DNA from: Mobilitalea sp.
GTDB lineage: Bacteria > Bacillota_A > Clostridia > Lachnospirales > Lachnospiraceae
DNA length: 29,514 bases
Reading direction: 5' to 3'
NCBI GenBank assembly: GCA_029974875.1
Contig: JARKQP010000082.1
Span: forward strand, 1 to 29,514
The position numbers and the translations under genes are program-made. The notes beneath the pieces are model-generated. The model did no database searches, was not told where the DNA came from, and saw only the letters and a list, made by a program, of their open reading frames with translations. Of this stretch, positions 1 through 6,930 are shown piece by piece. How positions within the stretch are numbered: the first letter of the stretch is position 1; every line of letters begins with the position of its first letter.

Positions 1-327
1 GTCCTGCTGCTTTATTACTCCAATACTGCCGTTGACATTATCAAGTACAGCTTGTTTATTATAGGCTCTGGAGTACTTTCCCCCGTCCATAAAGAAGCTG
101 TAGTCTGAAGAATACGCTCCGAATCCGATATTGTAGGTTAAGACAGAGTATTCGGTATTAAGGGCTATATCCTGTTTATTAACCTCTCCACTGGTCTCAA
201 TAGCCAGTTGCTGGTTATCTTCAATTCTTTGATAGGTTAGGAATACATATGCAACATAACCTATAATGATAATTAGAATAAAAGCAAATACAATGCCTGC
301 TATTTTAATTATCTTCCCCATTCTCAT
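1..327 (-). CDS. Membrane-anchored endonuclease/exonuclease/phosphatase family protein, N-terminal part
   Basis: The first 109 codons are present and the gene continues past the left edge. The start ATG at 327-325 follows GGGAGG with a 7-base gap. Residues 8-30 form one hydrophobic segment (many Ile, Val, Phe) after a basic MRMGK start, so the protein is probably held in the membrane by an N-terminal anchor with the rest outside. After a short linker comes YSVLTYNIGFGAYS, the typical first strand of the DNase I-like fold, in which the Asn binds metal. The substrate (nucleic acid, phosphoinositide or other phosphoester) cannot be told because the catalytic Glu, Asp and His motifs lie outside the window. 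The IS element ends about 56 bases upstream of the start codon. Confidence 0.75.
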   Translation of the reverse strand, partial: MRMGKIIKIAGIVFAFILIIIIGYVAYVFLTYQRIEDNQQLAIETSGEVNKQDIALNTEYSVLTYNIGFGAYSSDYSFFMDGGKYSRAYNKQAVLDNVNGSIGVIKQQD

Positions 328-382
328 ACAGAATCCTCCCGGTTCGAAATGTTTTTGGCTTTACTTATATTTATTATAATCA

Positions 383-490
383 GTGACATACTCCCACCAC
401 TTGTAGAAGTGGGGGCTTCTTGTTCAATGGTACCACTGTACCAAGTATCGGCAAGCTATCCCCGTGTGCCCCACGGTTCCTTTGATTTTA
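383..490 (-). ncRNA. Predicted omegaRNA (reRNA) scaffold of TnpB
   Basis: TnpB nucleases of IS200/IS605 elements use an RNA made from the 3' end of tnpB and the element's right end; the guide is read from the DNA just outside the element. Here that RNA would run leftwards through the tnpB stop at 488, about 100 bases of GC-rich non-coding DNA and the right-end hairpin. The guide would then come from 382 downwards (minus strand TGATTATAATAAATAT). The position is inferred from the family; no RNA fold was computed. Confidence 0.45.
391..415. repeat. Right-end hairpin of the IS element
   Basis: CCACTT (397-402), a four-base loop GTAG and AAGTGG (407-412) form a perfect stem, extended by flanking C and G runs with a small bulge. 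It is the usual position and form of the TnpA recognition hairpin near the right tip of IS200/IS605 elements, and is also the last structured part of the predicted omegaRNA. Confidence 0.75.
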
Positions 491-1594
491 TCCGGCCAGA
501 AGCCTTTTACCTTCTTCCCTGATATTGATTGCTGCATTGGTATCCCTGTCCATCTTGTTCCCGCATTCACATTGGTAGGTCCTTTCACTTAAGGGTATTT
601 CTTTCTTTACCCTCCCGCATCTGCTGCAGGTCTTAGAGCTTGCATACCACCGGCTTACCTTGACCAGCTTCTTCCCTTCCCTTTTCAGCTTGTATTCCAG
701 GAAGCCCACAAACATCCCAAAACCGTTATCATGCACGCTTACCCCATAATTCAGTGCCTGTGACATCCCCTTCATATTCAGGGTCTCCACACATACTACG
801 TCATAGTCATTGGTTATCTGCCTGCTGAGTTTATGCTGGAAATCCTTCCTCTGCCTTGATACCTTCTCATGGAGTTTTGCTACTTTTAATCTCTGTTTCT
901 CCCTATTCCTGCTTCCCTTCCTGCACTTTGACAGCCTCCTTTGCCCCCTTGCCAGCTGTTCCCTGCTTTTCCGGTAGTATCCGGGATATCCCGCGCTTTC
1001 CCCATCCGAGAATACTGCCAGCTCCTTCATGGAAAAATCAATTCCAAGTATCCTGTCTTCCTTTATCCCTTCCAGTTTTATTTCTTTTATTTCCTCTTCC
1101 TGTTCCTGTCCGTAAAGTATGCTTGCGTGATATTCACCTGATGCATTCCTGCTTACCGTCACGGACCTGAGCCGGTATCCTTCCGGTATATCACGGTGCT
1201 GCCTGATTTTTATACTGCCTAGCTTTGGCAGCCTCAGAAAACCACCACACAGCGATATGTTGTTTACCAGGTTCGTGGTATAGCTCTGGCGGTTCTTTTT
1301 TTTCTTGAACCTCGGGAAACCATTTTCCTTATGGCGGAAAAAGCTGCTGTACGCCCTGTCCAGGTTGACCTGGGCATTTGCAAGGGCAAGGCTGTCCACC
1401 TCTTTCAGGAAAGGAAATTCATCTTTGTACTGTGCCGGGGTATTATTCAATTGTTTTTTTGTCTTTTCATAGTATTCTATCCGGTCAGACAGCATACGGT
1501 TATAAATAAACCGTACGCATCCGAAGGTTTTGGCCATTAACTCTTTCTGTCCGTTGTTAGGATAAATGCGGAACTGATAGGCTGTATTCATCAC
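488..1594 (-). CDS. tnpB: TnpB, RNA-guided nuclease of an IS200/IS605 element
   Basis: 368 residues, a normal length for TnpB. The split RuvC nuclease is intact: RuvC-I Asp186 in LGIDFSMKELAVFSDG, RuvC-II Glu270 in VCVETLNMKGM, RuvC-III Asp351 in MDRDTNAAINI. A zinc ribbon lies between the last two (Cys323/Cys326 in CSRCG and Cys342/Cys344 in CECG). The N-terminal half is the basic helical/wedge region. The family cuts DNA beside a target-adjacent motif, guided by omegaRNA, which favours retention of the element. The start is GTG at 1594, overlapping the tnpA stop, or ATG at 1591; the two genes are clearly co-translated. Nothing suggests inactivation. Confidence 0.93.
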   Translation of the reverse strand: MMNTAYQFRIYPNNGQKELMAKTFGCVRFIYNRMLSDRIEYYEKTKKQLNNTPAQYKDEFPFLKEVDSLALANAQVNLDRAYSSFFRHKENGFPRFKKKKNRQSYTTNLVNNISLCGGFLRLPKLGSIKIRQHRDIPEGYRLRSVTVSRNASGEYHASILYGQEQEEEIKEIKLEGIKEDRILGIDFSMKELAVFSDGESAGYPGYYRKSREQLARGQRRLSKCRKGSRNREKQRLKVAKLHEKVSRQRKDFQHKLSRQITNDYDVVCVETLNMKGMSQALNYGVSVHDNGFGMFVGFLEYKLKREGKKLVKVSRWYASSKTCSRCGRVKKEIPLSERTYQCECGNKMDRDTNAAINIREEGKRLLAG

Positions 1595-1992
1595 CGCTTC
1601 TCACCCTGGCTTTCAATATACTTCTTAATTACATCAATGGGGGCTCCTCCTGAGGTGAGCAGGCAGAAGCTTTGGCTCCAGAAGTTCTCTTTCCAAAGTT
1701 TTTCCCGTACCGCAGGATTTTCTTTCTTGACCAGCCTGCTGCTGGCACTCTTATAGGCATTGATGAACTTGCTGATCTCAGTTTTCGGGTGGGCCTTAAA
1801 CAGAATATGGACATGATCCTTGTCATGGTTCCACTCCACCAGAGTGATGGCATAGTTTGGTGCGATGTATTCAAAGATTGCCTTTGCCCTGTTTGAAATA
1901 GGGTCAGTGATTACATTCCTGCGGTATTTGATCACCAGGATAAGATGGTAATATAACAAAAATACTGAATGTGCATTGTTATCCAGTTCCAC
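1591..1992 (-). CDS. tnpA: TnpA, Y1 (HUH) transposase of an IS200/IS605 element
   Basis: 133 residues, the usual size for this family. It carries the HUH metal-binding motif as His60-Val-His62 in KDHVHILFKA and the single catalytic tyrosine Tyr125 in VIKKYIESQG. These enzymes work as dimers, cut single-stranded DNA at the foot of the end hairpins through a 5' phosphotyrosine link and rejoin the ends as a circle. The start codon is GTG at 1992-1990, preceded by AAGGAG about ten bases upstream. The stop overlaps the start of tnpB. The gene looks functional. Confidence 0.93.
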   Translation of the reverse strand: MELDNNAHSVFLLYYHLILVIKYRRNVITDPISNRAKAIFEYIAPNYAITLVEWNHDKDHVHILFKAHPKTEISKFINAYKSASSRLVKKENPAVREKLWKENFWSQSFCLLTSGGAPIDVIKKYIESQGEKR

Positions 1993-2226
1993 GATATATC
2001 AGCTCCTTCTTGTATTATCGACTGATTATATTATAACACATTCCAGAGGACAAATCAATCCGCAAAACAAACAAATGTTCTCAATCATTTTATGCAATTC
2101 ATCCCACCACCTATAGGGGAGGGGAACTTCTTTCCTATAACTGTTAAAACCAAATTCGCAAATAAAATTCCGGTGCAAATTCATAGTTGGGGAAATCCCG
2201 TTTTCTTGGATGCTCATTTTATCTTC
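1993..2226. other. Left end of the IS element and 3' flank of the ABC-F gene
   Basis: This gap contains the imperfect left-end palindrome (CCACC, TATA core, GGGGAGG around 2105-2125), the ribosome binding site of tnpA and about 80 bases between the IS tip and the ABC-F stop at 2227. A short open frame here (2026-2217, minus) crosses the IS end and has no recognisable features, so it is not called as a gene. Confidence 0.5.
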
Positions 2227-4284
2227 TTAATTTAAGAGCTGTATTTCCTCCCATTCCGTATAAGCCTCTTCTAGCCTTGATTTCACAAGGCTCTGCCTAT
2301 CATATAGTTCATGCAGCTTCACTCCATCCGTATTATATTGCTCCATCAATTCCCTCAGTGCTTTCTCTTCCGCCTCCAGCTCCCCAATTACCGCTTCCAG
2401 CTGCTCCAGCCTTCTGCCGAAGCTCTTGCCGGATTGTTCTGTTGATTGGCTTACGGTTTGTGCCGGTCTTTTCTTTCCTTTAGGGTGGTGGCCTATGGCT
2501 GCCGTCAGCTTTCCCTCGAGCCTTTCCCTTCCGGGATTGGCCATGGCCGTCGCCGGCTGGCTCTCCAACCTTTCCTTTCCAGGATTGTTCATGGCTGTCG
2601 CCGGCTGGCCCTCCAACCTTTCCTTTCTAGGATTGGTCATGGCTAGCTTTCCCTCCAGCTCCTTCTCCTTCTTACATTCCTCCTGGTAATAAGCGTAATC
2701 CCCGTCATACAGCTTAATCCCGCCCTGCTTTAGGGTAATAATTTTATCTGCCAGCTTATGGACAAAATATCTGTCATGGGATACAAAGAGCATAGTTCCC
2801 TCATAGTCGGCTAAAGTCTCCTCTAAAACCTCCCTGGAATCCATATCAAGGTGATTGGTCGGTTCATCCAGGATCAGCAGACTTGCTCCTGCAAAGGTGA
2901 GGGAGCATAGCCGCAAGCGGCTCTTCTCTCCCCCGGACAGGTATTTTATTTTCTTATTCACATCCTCCTGGAGAAATAGCACCTTAGCCAGCTGTGACCT
3001 GGCTGCTCCCTGAGTCAGGTCATGCAAGCGCGAAAAATACTCCAGCACGGTCTGCTCTTCATCCGGATACTCTACATGCTGGGGCAGATACCCGATGGTT
3101 ACACTTGCACCCAGGCGTATGGTTCCGCAATCCGGCTCCAGCTGCCCCAGGATTAACTTTAACAGAGTGGTCTTCCCACTCCCATTCTCCCCAATAATGC
3201 ATGCGCTATCCTGATAATAAAGCATGAGGTCAATTTCACGGAGCAGTTCCCTCCCGCCAAAGGATTTCCCCACTCCTTCCAGCTCCATGACCATTTTTCC
3301 CGACCTGCCCACCGCCGTCTGCTTCAGGCGGATTCTACGCTTCTCCAATACTGGACGGTCCAGCACCTCAATCCTCTCCAAGCGTTTCTCCAATTCCTTT
3401 GCGCGCTTGAACATCGTCTCACTATCTCTCATCGTTCCCCAGATCCGGTAGCGTTCAATCTGCTTCTCCATCCGCTCTATCTTTCTTTGCTGGTTCTGGT
3501 AATTATGGAATTCAATGAGAAAGCGCCTTTCCTTCTCAGCAACATAATAGCTGTAATTGCCGAGGTATTCTTCCATATGGTCATATTCCAGCTCATAGAT
3601 CCTGCTGACCACATTATCAAGAAAATACCGGTCATGGGAAATAATAAACGCTGCTCCCTTATATTCCTTAAGAAAGCCTTCCAGCCATTCAATCGTCACC
3701 AGGTCGAGATGATTTGTCGGTTCATCCAGCAGTAAAATGTCCGGTTCCTCCAAAAGTATTTTTCCCAGGATCACACGGGTCTTTTCCCCTCCACTGAGCC
3801 GGTCGAAGGGCAGCTCCTTCATAGCTTCATCAATTTGTAAGCCCTCCGCAATCTTATCAATTCGCGTCTCTATTTTATACCCATCCATATGCTCATATTT
3901 TTCGAGAAGCCTGGCATACTGGTTCATTACCCTCTGCAGCTGCTCGCCCTCCAATTCTCCCATTTTTCTCTCAAGCTCCTCCATCTCCCCTCGGAGGCAG
4001 TGAACGGGCTCGAAGGCCATCCCCAGCACCTCCAGCGTAGTAGTGGATTTCCCATAGACCGGAATCTGATTAAGATACCCGAGCTTATTCTCCTTGCGGA
4101 GACTGACCTCCCCGCTTTGATATCCCTCCATCCCCATCAGGATTTTCATTAATGTGGATTTTCCGCAGCCATTTTGCCCAATCAGGCCGATTCTCTCTCC
4201 CGTTTTAATTTCAAAGGAAATATTTTCAAACAATTTATTTGCACCGTAGTATTTCACTAGGCTGTTTACATTTAACTCAATCAT
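2227..4284 (-). CDS. ABC-F family ATPase (ribosome-associated, possible antibiotic-protection type)
   Basis: Two ABC domains on one chain with no membrane segments. Counting from the upstream ATG at 4296, domain 1 has Walker A GQNGCGKST (about 40-48), signature LSGGEKTRV (about 167) and Walker B ILLLDEPTNHLD (about 187). Domain 2 has GENGSGKTT (about 369), LSGGEKSRL (about 453) and LLILDEPTNHLD (about 473). A charged helical linker (about 255-330) joins them and a coiled-coil tail ends the protein. ABC-F proteins bind the ribosomal E site; some protect against peptidyl-transferase drugs, others act in translation generally. The true start is taken as ATG at 4284: GGAG lies six bases before it, while the ATG at 4296 overlaps that site and has none of its own. 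A repeat-encoded insert lies between domain 2 and the tail. The attenuator upstream favours a drug-responsive role, but which drug cannot be inferred. Confidence 0.88.
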   Translation of the reverse strand: MIELNVNSLVKYYGANKLFENISFEIKTGERIGLIGQNGCGKSTLMKILMGMEGYQSGEVSLRKENKLGYLNQIPVYGKSTTTLEVLGMAFEPVHCLRGEMEELERKMGELEGEQLQRVMNQYARLLEKYEHMDGYKIETRIDKIAEGLQIDEAMKELPFDRLSGGEKTRVILGKILLEEPDILLLDEPTNHLDLVTIEWLEGFLKEYKGAAFIISHDRYFLDNVVSRIYELEYDHMEEYLGNYSYYVAEKERRFLIEFHNYQNQQRKIERMEKQIERYRIWGTMRDSETMFKRAKELEKRLERIEVLDRPVLEKRRIRLKQTAVGRSGKMVMELEGVGKSFGGRELLREIDLMLYYQDSACIIGENGSGKTTLLKLILGQLEPDCGTIRLGASVTIGYLPQHVEYPDEEQTVLEYFSRLHDLTQGAARSQLAKVLFLQEDVNKKIKYLSGGEKSRLRLCSLTFAGASLLILDEPTNHLDMDSREVLEETLADYEGTMLFVSHDRYFVHKLADKIITLKQGGIKLYDGDYAYYQEECKKEKELEGKLAMTNPRKERLEGQPATAMNNPGKERLESQPATAMANPGRERLEGKLTAAIGHHPKGKKRPAQTVSQSTEQSGKSFGRRLEQLEAVIGELEAEEKALRELMEQYNTDGVKLHELYDRQSLVKSRLEEAYTEWEEIQLLN
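2513..2656. repeat. Three 48-bp tandem repeats inside the ABC-F gene
   Basis: Units begin at 2513, 2561 and 2609; the first two are full length and the third diverges near its end. Each adds 16 residues, so the protein has near-repeats of the form LEGQPATAMNNPGKER, LESQPATAMANPGRER in the hydrophilic stretch between the second ABC domain and the C-terminal coiled coil. A related degenerate copy flanks each side. The length is a multiple of three, so unit gain or loss would keep the frame. Confidence 0.85.
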
Positions 4285-4304
4285 CTTTCTCTCCATTTCT
4301 GCAC

Positions 4305-4338
4305 ATAAAAAGGACCCAAAGCCAATAAGCCTTGGGTC
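4305..4338 (-). terminator. Intrinsic terminator in the ABC-F leader (attenuator)
   Basis: On the minus strand the arms GACCCAAGGC and GCTTTGGGTC pair with one mismatch around a short loop, followed at once by CTTTTTATG. The hairpin sits about 20 bases upstream of the ABC-F start and downstream of a leader ORF, so it would stop transcription before the gene unless disrupted. A CCCAAA in the leader (plus 4420-4425) can pair with the TTTGGG of the right arm and could serve as an antiterminator. Confidence 0.75.
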
Positions 4339-4371
4339 TTTCCTTCATTCTTTTCAGATGCTCTGAATTTA

Positions 4372-4500
4372 TTATGAAATCTCCAATTTACTTATAGGGT
4401 TATATTGAAAGCTATTAAATTTGGGCGCACTAATCCCGTTAACCGGTAAAATTGCGATCATAATAGCTTCAAATTTAATCCATCTAAGTGTCGTGTTCAT
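4372..4500 (-). CDS. 42-residue leader peptide of the ABC-F gene
   Basis: An ATG at 4500-4498 follows GGAG with a 7-base gap (GGAGATTTATAATG) and opens a frame of 42 codons ending in TAA at 4374-4372, just before the attenuator hairpin. It begins MNTTLRWIKFEAIMIAIL and has no similarity that I recognise. Placement between promoter and terminator is what is known for ribosome-mediated attenuation of ABC-F and Erm resistance genes: a stalled ribosome changes the leader fold. Within the leader, AGCTATTA (plus 4410-4417) and TAATAGCT (plus 4461-4468) can pair, giving an alternative stem. Function is inferred from position and ribosome binding site only. Confidence 0.6.
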   Translation of the reverse strand: MNTTLRWIKFEAIMIAILPVNGISAPKFNSFQYNPISKLEIS

Positions 4501-4548
4501 TATAAATCTCCATTTTCATGCCTAAAAATAAAATATATTTCTAGTCAC

Positions 4549-4577
4549 ATCATATGCCAAAGGATATATTTTGTCAA
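4549..4577 (-). promoter_or_regulatory. SigmaA promoter of the ABC-F leader transcript
   Basis: On the minus strand a perfect TTGACA (4577-4572) and TATGAT (4554-4549) are separated by 17 bases. Transcription should start near 4542, giving an RNA leader of about 250 bases that holds the leader ORF and the attenuator. Confidence 0.7.
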
Positions 4578-4587
4578 GGTATTTTCC

Positions 4588-4666
4588 GGCGTGCTATACC
4601 TACGCTATACCGGTGCTATACCATGCTATGCCGGCTATAGCGGCTATAGCGGCTGATATACCGTGT
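4588..4666. repeat. Degenerate 9-11 bp repeats (GCTATACC / GGCTATAGC)
   Basis: GCTATACC recurs in about seven diverged copies, ending with two exact GGCTATAGC units in tandem. The block lies between the ABC-F promoter and the stop of the next minus-strand gene. The units are partly self-complementary, so the transcript of the upstream gene could fold here. No function is assigned. Confidence 0.6.
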
Positions 4667-4671
4667 GCCGG

Positions 4672-5610
4672 TTACCGTGTCAAAATTAATTCATTCATTT
4701 TTCTTTGTATTTCCTCATGCCTTGCAGCTTCCATACCAGCCATATTGCTTAACTTGGCCAGAACATTATTTACTTGTCTTTTTACGCCTTCAATGCTGCC
4801 CGCTGACTCAGTAATCCTCGATTGCATACACCAATCAGCAATCAATCCATCAAAGAAAAAATCCGCAAATTTTCCAAATCCGTCCGTTTCAAAATGGATC
4901 TCATTCTGTATCCTCACATCAGCAAGCTCCGTACGAAACTGGGAAAGCTTCCTTTGAATCAGATCCGCTTCCTCCTTCGCATCATCAATATGGGAATGCT
5001 TCATCATATCACTGATTAAGCCGCCACCCAGAAGATCCCAGGTTCCCCATCCCTCTGCCGAATCCAGGCTTTTTAAGGCTTGTTCGATATGCCTTAGAAC
5101 CTCCTGGCCTGCATTAATTGCTTCCTCAATTTCCTTCCGGTTGTTATCCGATACCCTAATCCGCTCCTGCAGCAGCATAAGCTCTTCTGCCGTTTGGGAA
5201 TTGGATGTCAGCATATGCTCCTTCTTTTTCTCATATAGGCTATCATACACTCTCTGACAGTCCTTATATTGACGAAATTCCTCCTCCAGAACCTCGATCC
5301 GCCCATTCAACTGCTCCAGCTCACCGACTGACTGCTCATACTTCAGCTTTGCAGCCAGCGCCTCCTTTTGCTCCTTATCCACCTGATCCCCAAGCTTCCC
5401 GAGTACGGAATAAAAGAGGTGCGCAATGCTTTGCTTCTCCAGCCGTTCTACGTCCTCCTGCTCTTCCTCCATTGTATCCTTAAGATTTTGGACACGGCCT
5501 GCCAGCTCCGTCTGCTGTCCATACAACTCCTCCAGCATGGCATTCAGCTTCTTACGCCGGAAGATCTGCTGCTGCGCCGTTTCCAACTGTTGATTAATTT
5601 CCTGATACAT
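4672..5610 (-). CDS. Coiled-coil protein of unknown function
   Basis: 312 residues from the chosen ATG at 5610-5608, which follows AGGAGAGG with proper spacing; an ATG six codons earlier overlaps that site and is rejected. Residues up to about 190 are rich in Glu, Gln, Lys and Leu with heptad-like spacing, predicting long coiled coils. The middle has a non-coil motif, GWGTWDLLGGGLISDMMKHS, followed by acidic and helical segments. There is no signal peptide or membrane segment, so it is probably cytoplasmic. I have seen this motif in uncharacterised Firmicute proteins but know no function for it. It stands alone, transcribed in the same direction as the ABC-F gene. Confidence 0.75.
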   Translation of the reverse strand: MYQEINQQLETAQQQIFRRKKLNAMLEELYGQQTELAGRVQNLKDTMEEEQEDVERLEKQSIAHLFYSVLGKLGDQVDKEQKEALAAKLKYEQSVGELEQLNGRIEVLEEEFRQYKDCQRVYDSLYEKKKEHMLTSNSQTAEELMLLQERIRVSDNNRKEIEEAINAGQEVLRHIEQALKSLDSAEGWGTWDLLGGGLISDMMKHSHIDDAKEEADLIQRKLSQFRTELADVRIQNEIHFETDGFGKFADFFFDGLIADWCMQSRITESAGSIEGVKRQVNNVLAKLSNMAGMEAARHEEIQRKMNELILTR

Positions 5611-5775
5611 TTTTCCTCTCCTTTTCATTACGATGATTTTTGATAATTGTGAAGCTCATAGTTTAGATTAATTATATCTTTTCATTTCTTAATAATCATT
5701 AAAACTTTCTTAAAATATCTGTTCGACTTTATTAGTTTTTTACTGCTTGGTTTCGAATAGCTGGTTCAACAATAT

Positions 5776-5843
5776 CGGTGCCAGTCATCATACCAAAAGT
5801 GTGTCATTTGCCGACACAATTTGTTTCATGGTGACTGGCACCG
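5776..5843. repeat. 68-bp near-continuous palindrome (possible miniature repeat element)
   Basis: The outer arms CGGTGCCAGTCATCAT and ATGGTGACTGGCACCG match at 15 of 16 positions. Inside, CAAA/TTTG and TGTGTC/GACACA continue the stem to a small loop. No T-run follows on either strand, so it is not a plain intrinsic terminator. The structure resembles dispersed palindromic repeats of bacterial intergenic DNA. The rest of 5611-5866 is AT-rich with nothing else I can support. Confidence 0.7.
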
Positions 5844-5866
5844 GTTTTCCCTGTGAAATCAATGTA

Positions 5867-6300
5867 TCAAATATCTTCATGCCGAAAATGCCATATAGCC
5901 ATGACAAAGGCCAACACGCTCCAAGTAACCAGTATAATGAAAGCCGTTAGAATCCCTGTGTATTCTATGCTGCCTACTTGTGCCGTTCCAGAAAGTGTGT
6001 GTATTGCGGATGCAGGTAAAATCCGAATAAAAGCCTCTTGAACCGCTTGCGGGAAAAGCTTTGCAATGGCGGGGAGAAACATTACCATAAATGGTATCAC
6101 AATACCCGCTGCCGTACTTTTTGAAAGGAATGTGGCGCAAACTGTGAGAAAAACATAAAAGAGGGGCATAGCAATACATCCGGTGGCAAATTGCCACACC
6201 TCAGATGTTGGGAGCGCCTGCCCATGCATAGATATAAGTATAAGCTGTCCGTTGCCAAGTGTAATGAGAGCGACAATTACACCCAACGCGAATGACAGCA
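5867..6300 (-). pseudogene. ABC-2 type permease, C-terminal remnant
   Basis: The frame from about 6300 to the stop at 5867 encodes several hydrophobic helices (for example FALGVIVALITLG, MPLFYVFLTVCATFL, IVIPFMVMFLPAIAKL, and a last one before WHFRHEDI), matching the C-terminal half of bacitracin/lantibiotic-type ABC-2 permeases. The N-terminal half is missing: upstream of about 6300 the DNA is the ATPase gene in another frame. The ATG at 6388 is therefore not a real start. No RBS lies before it. The product would lack the first half of its membrane domain, so it is read as a decayed gene. Confidence 0.75.
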
Positions 6301-6769
6301 AGAACCGCTTTCCCTTGCTTCGCCAAGTCCTTAAGTAATGTACGAAGCCAATGAATACCCTCCACATCCAAACCATTAAAAGGTTCATCCATCATAACCG
6401 TTTCAGGATCTCCTATAAGAGCACCGGCTATGCTAATTCGTTGTTTCATGCCAAATGAAAATTCGCCTATTTTTTTATTAGCGACTTTTTGTAATCCAAC
6501 AAATGATAGAAGTTCGTCAACCTTGTTTTTATTTATTCCCGCCGCAGTTGCCAAGATTGTGAGATGCTGCCGAGGGGTCAGCCTTGCATCTATGGCGCCG
6601 GCATCTACCATCGCTCCGATTTTACTTACAGGCCGTTCCAATGTAGCATAAGGTTGTCCGGCTACGGAAATACTCCCGGAAGTGGGAGCCGCTAACCCAA
6701 GAATTAAGCGCATGGTTGTTGTTTTTCCGACTCCATTAGGCCCGAGAAAGCCAGTGACTCTTTACCCAT
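6300..6769 (-). pseudogene. ABC exporter ATPase, truncated at both ends
   Basis: Homology runs from Walker A (GFLGPNGVGKTTTM, coded just upstream of 6713) through the signature region FSFGMKQRISIAG and Walker B VMMDEPFNGLD to KQGKAVL. It then stops abruptly near 6300, where the H-loop should follow. At the other end, a good start (AAGGAGG then ATG at 6769) is followed after about 10 bases by the Walker A region in a different frame, with TAA just upstream in the Walker frame. About 25 N-terminal residues are thus missing. Two internal deletions, one at the start and one joining ATPase to permease, explain the layout. Confidence 0.8.
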
Positions 6770-6791
6770 AATTATTCCTCCTTACCATCTA

Positions 6792-6822
6792 ATTATATTT
6801 CATTACGCAACGTAATGAACAA
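6792..6822 (-). promoter_or_regulatory. Promoter with palindromic operator, MerR-like spacing
   Basis: On the minus strand TTGTTC (6822-6817) and a perfect TATAAT (6797-6792) are 19 bases apart. The palindrome CATTACGCAACGTAATG (6801-6817) fills that spacer. A long 19-base spacer with a centred palindrome is the hallmark of MerR-family activated promoters. The regulator itself is not in the window. The promoter points into the broken ABC exporter genes. Confidence 0.5.
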
Positions 6823-6861
6823 GAAAAATTTTGCTTAATTTTGCGTCCACTTAAAATTATA

Positions 6862-6906
6862 AAAGCAGCTGTTGCTACTATTAACCCAGTACACAACAGC
6901 TGCTTT
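6862..6906 (-). terminator. Intrinsic terminator of the aldo/keto reductase gene
   Basis: AAAGCAGCTGTTG (6862-6874) and CAACAGCTGCTTT (6894-6906) pair perfectly over 13 bases around a 19-base loop. On the minus strand the stem is followed by TTTTATAATTTT, fitting termination of the gene that ends at 6931. Confidence 0.85.
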
Positions 6907-6930
6907 CCATATAAATTCATCAGACCTGAC

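Larger units (their letters stand above)
383..2140 (-). mobile_element. IS200/IS605-family insertion sequence (tnpA + tnpB), apparently complete
   Basis: The element has both genes intact in the order tnpA then tnpB on the minus strand, with a short overlap. Read on the minus strand, the left end carries an imperfect GC-rich palindrome (around 2101-2130) and the right end carries the hairpin at 391-415, the subterminal structures that Y1 transposases bind as single-stranded DNA. Members of this family have no terminal inverted repeats and make no target duplication, so the exact ends cannot be read by eye. The right tip is placed near 383 (minus-strand TCAC) and the left tip is only approximate, in the 2125-2145 range. 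Confidence 0.8.

Noticed and set aside
2026..2217. 63-codon ORF on the minus strand after the ABC-F gene
   Set aside because: It crosses the IS left end, has no clear RBS and no recognisable protein features.
6201..6388. Overlapping ATPase and permease ORFs as two intact genes
   Set aside because: Each lacks essential parts and they overlap out of frame where the two families' sequences are joined; a deletion explains it better.
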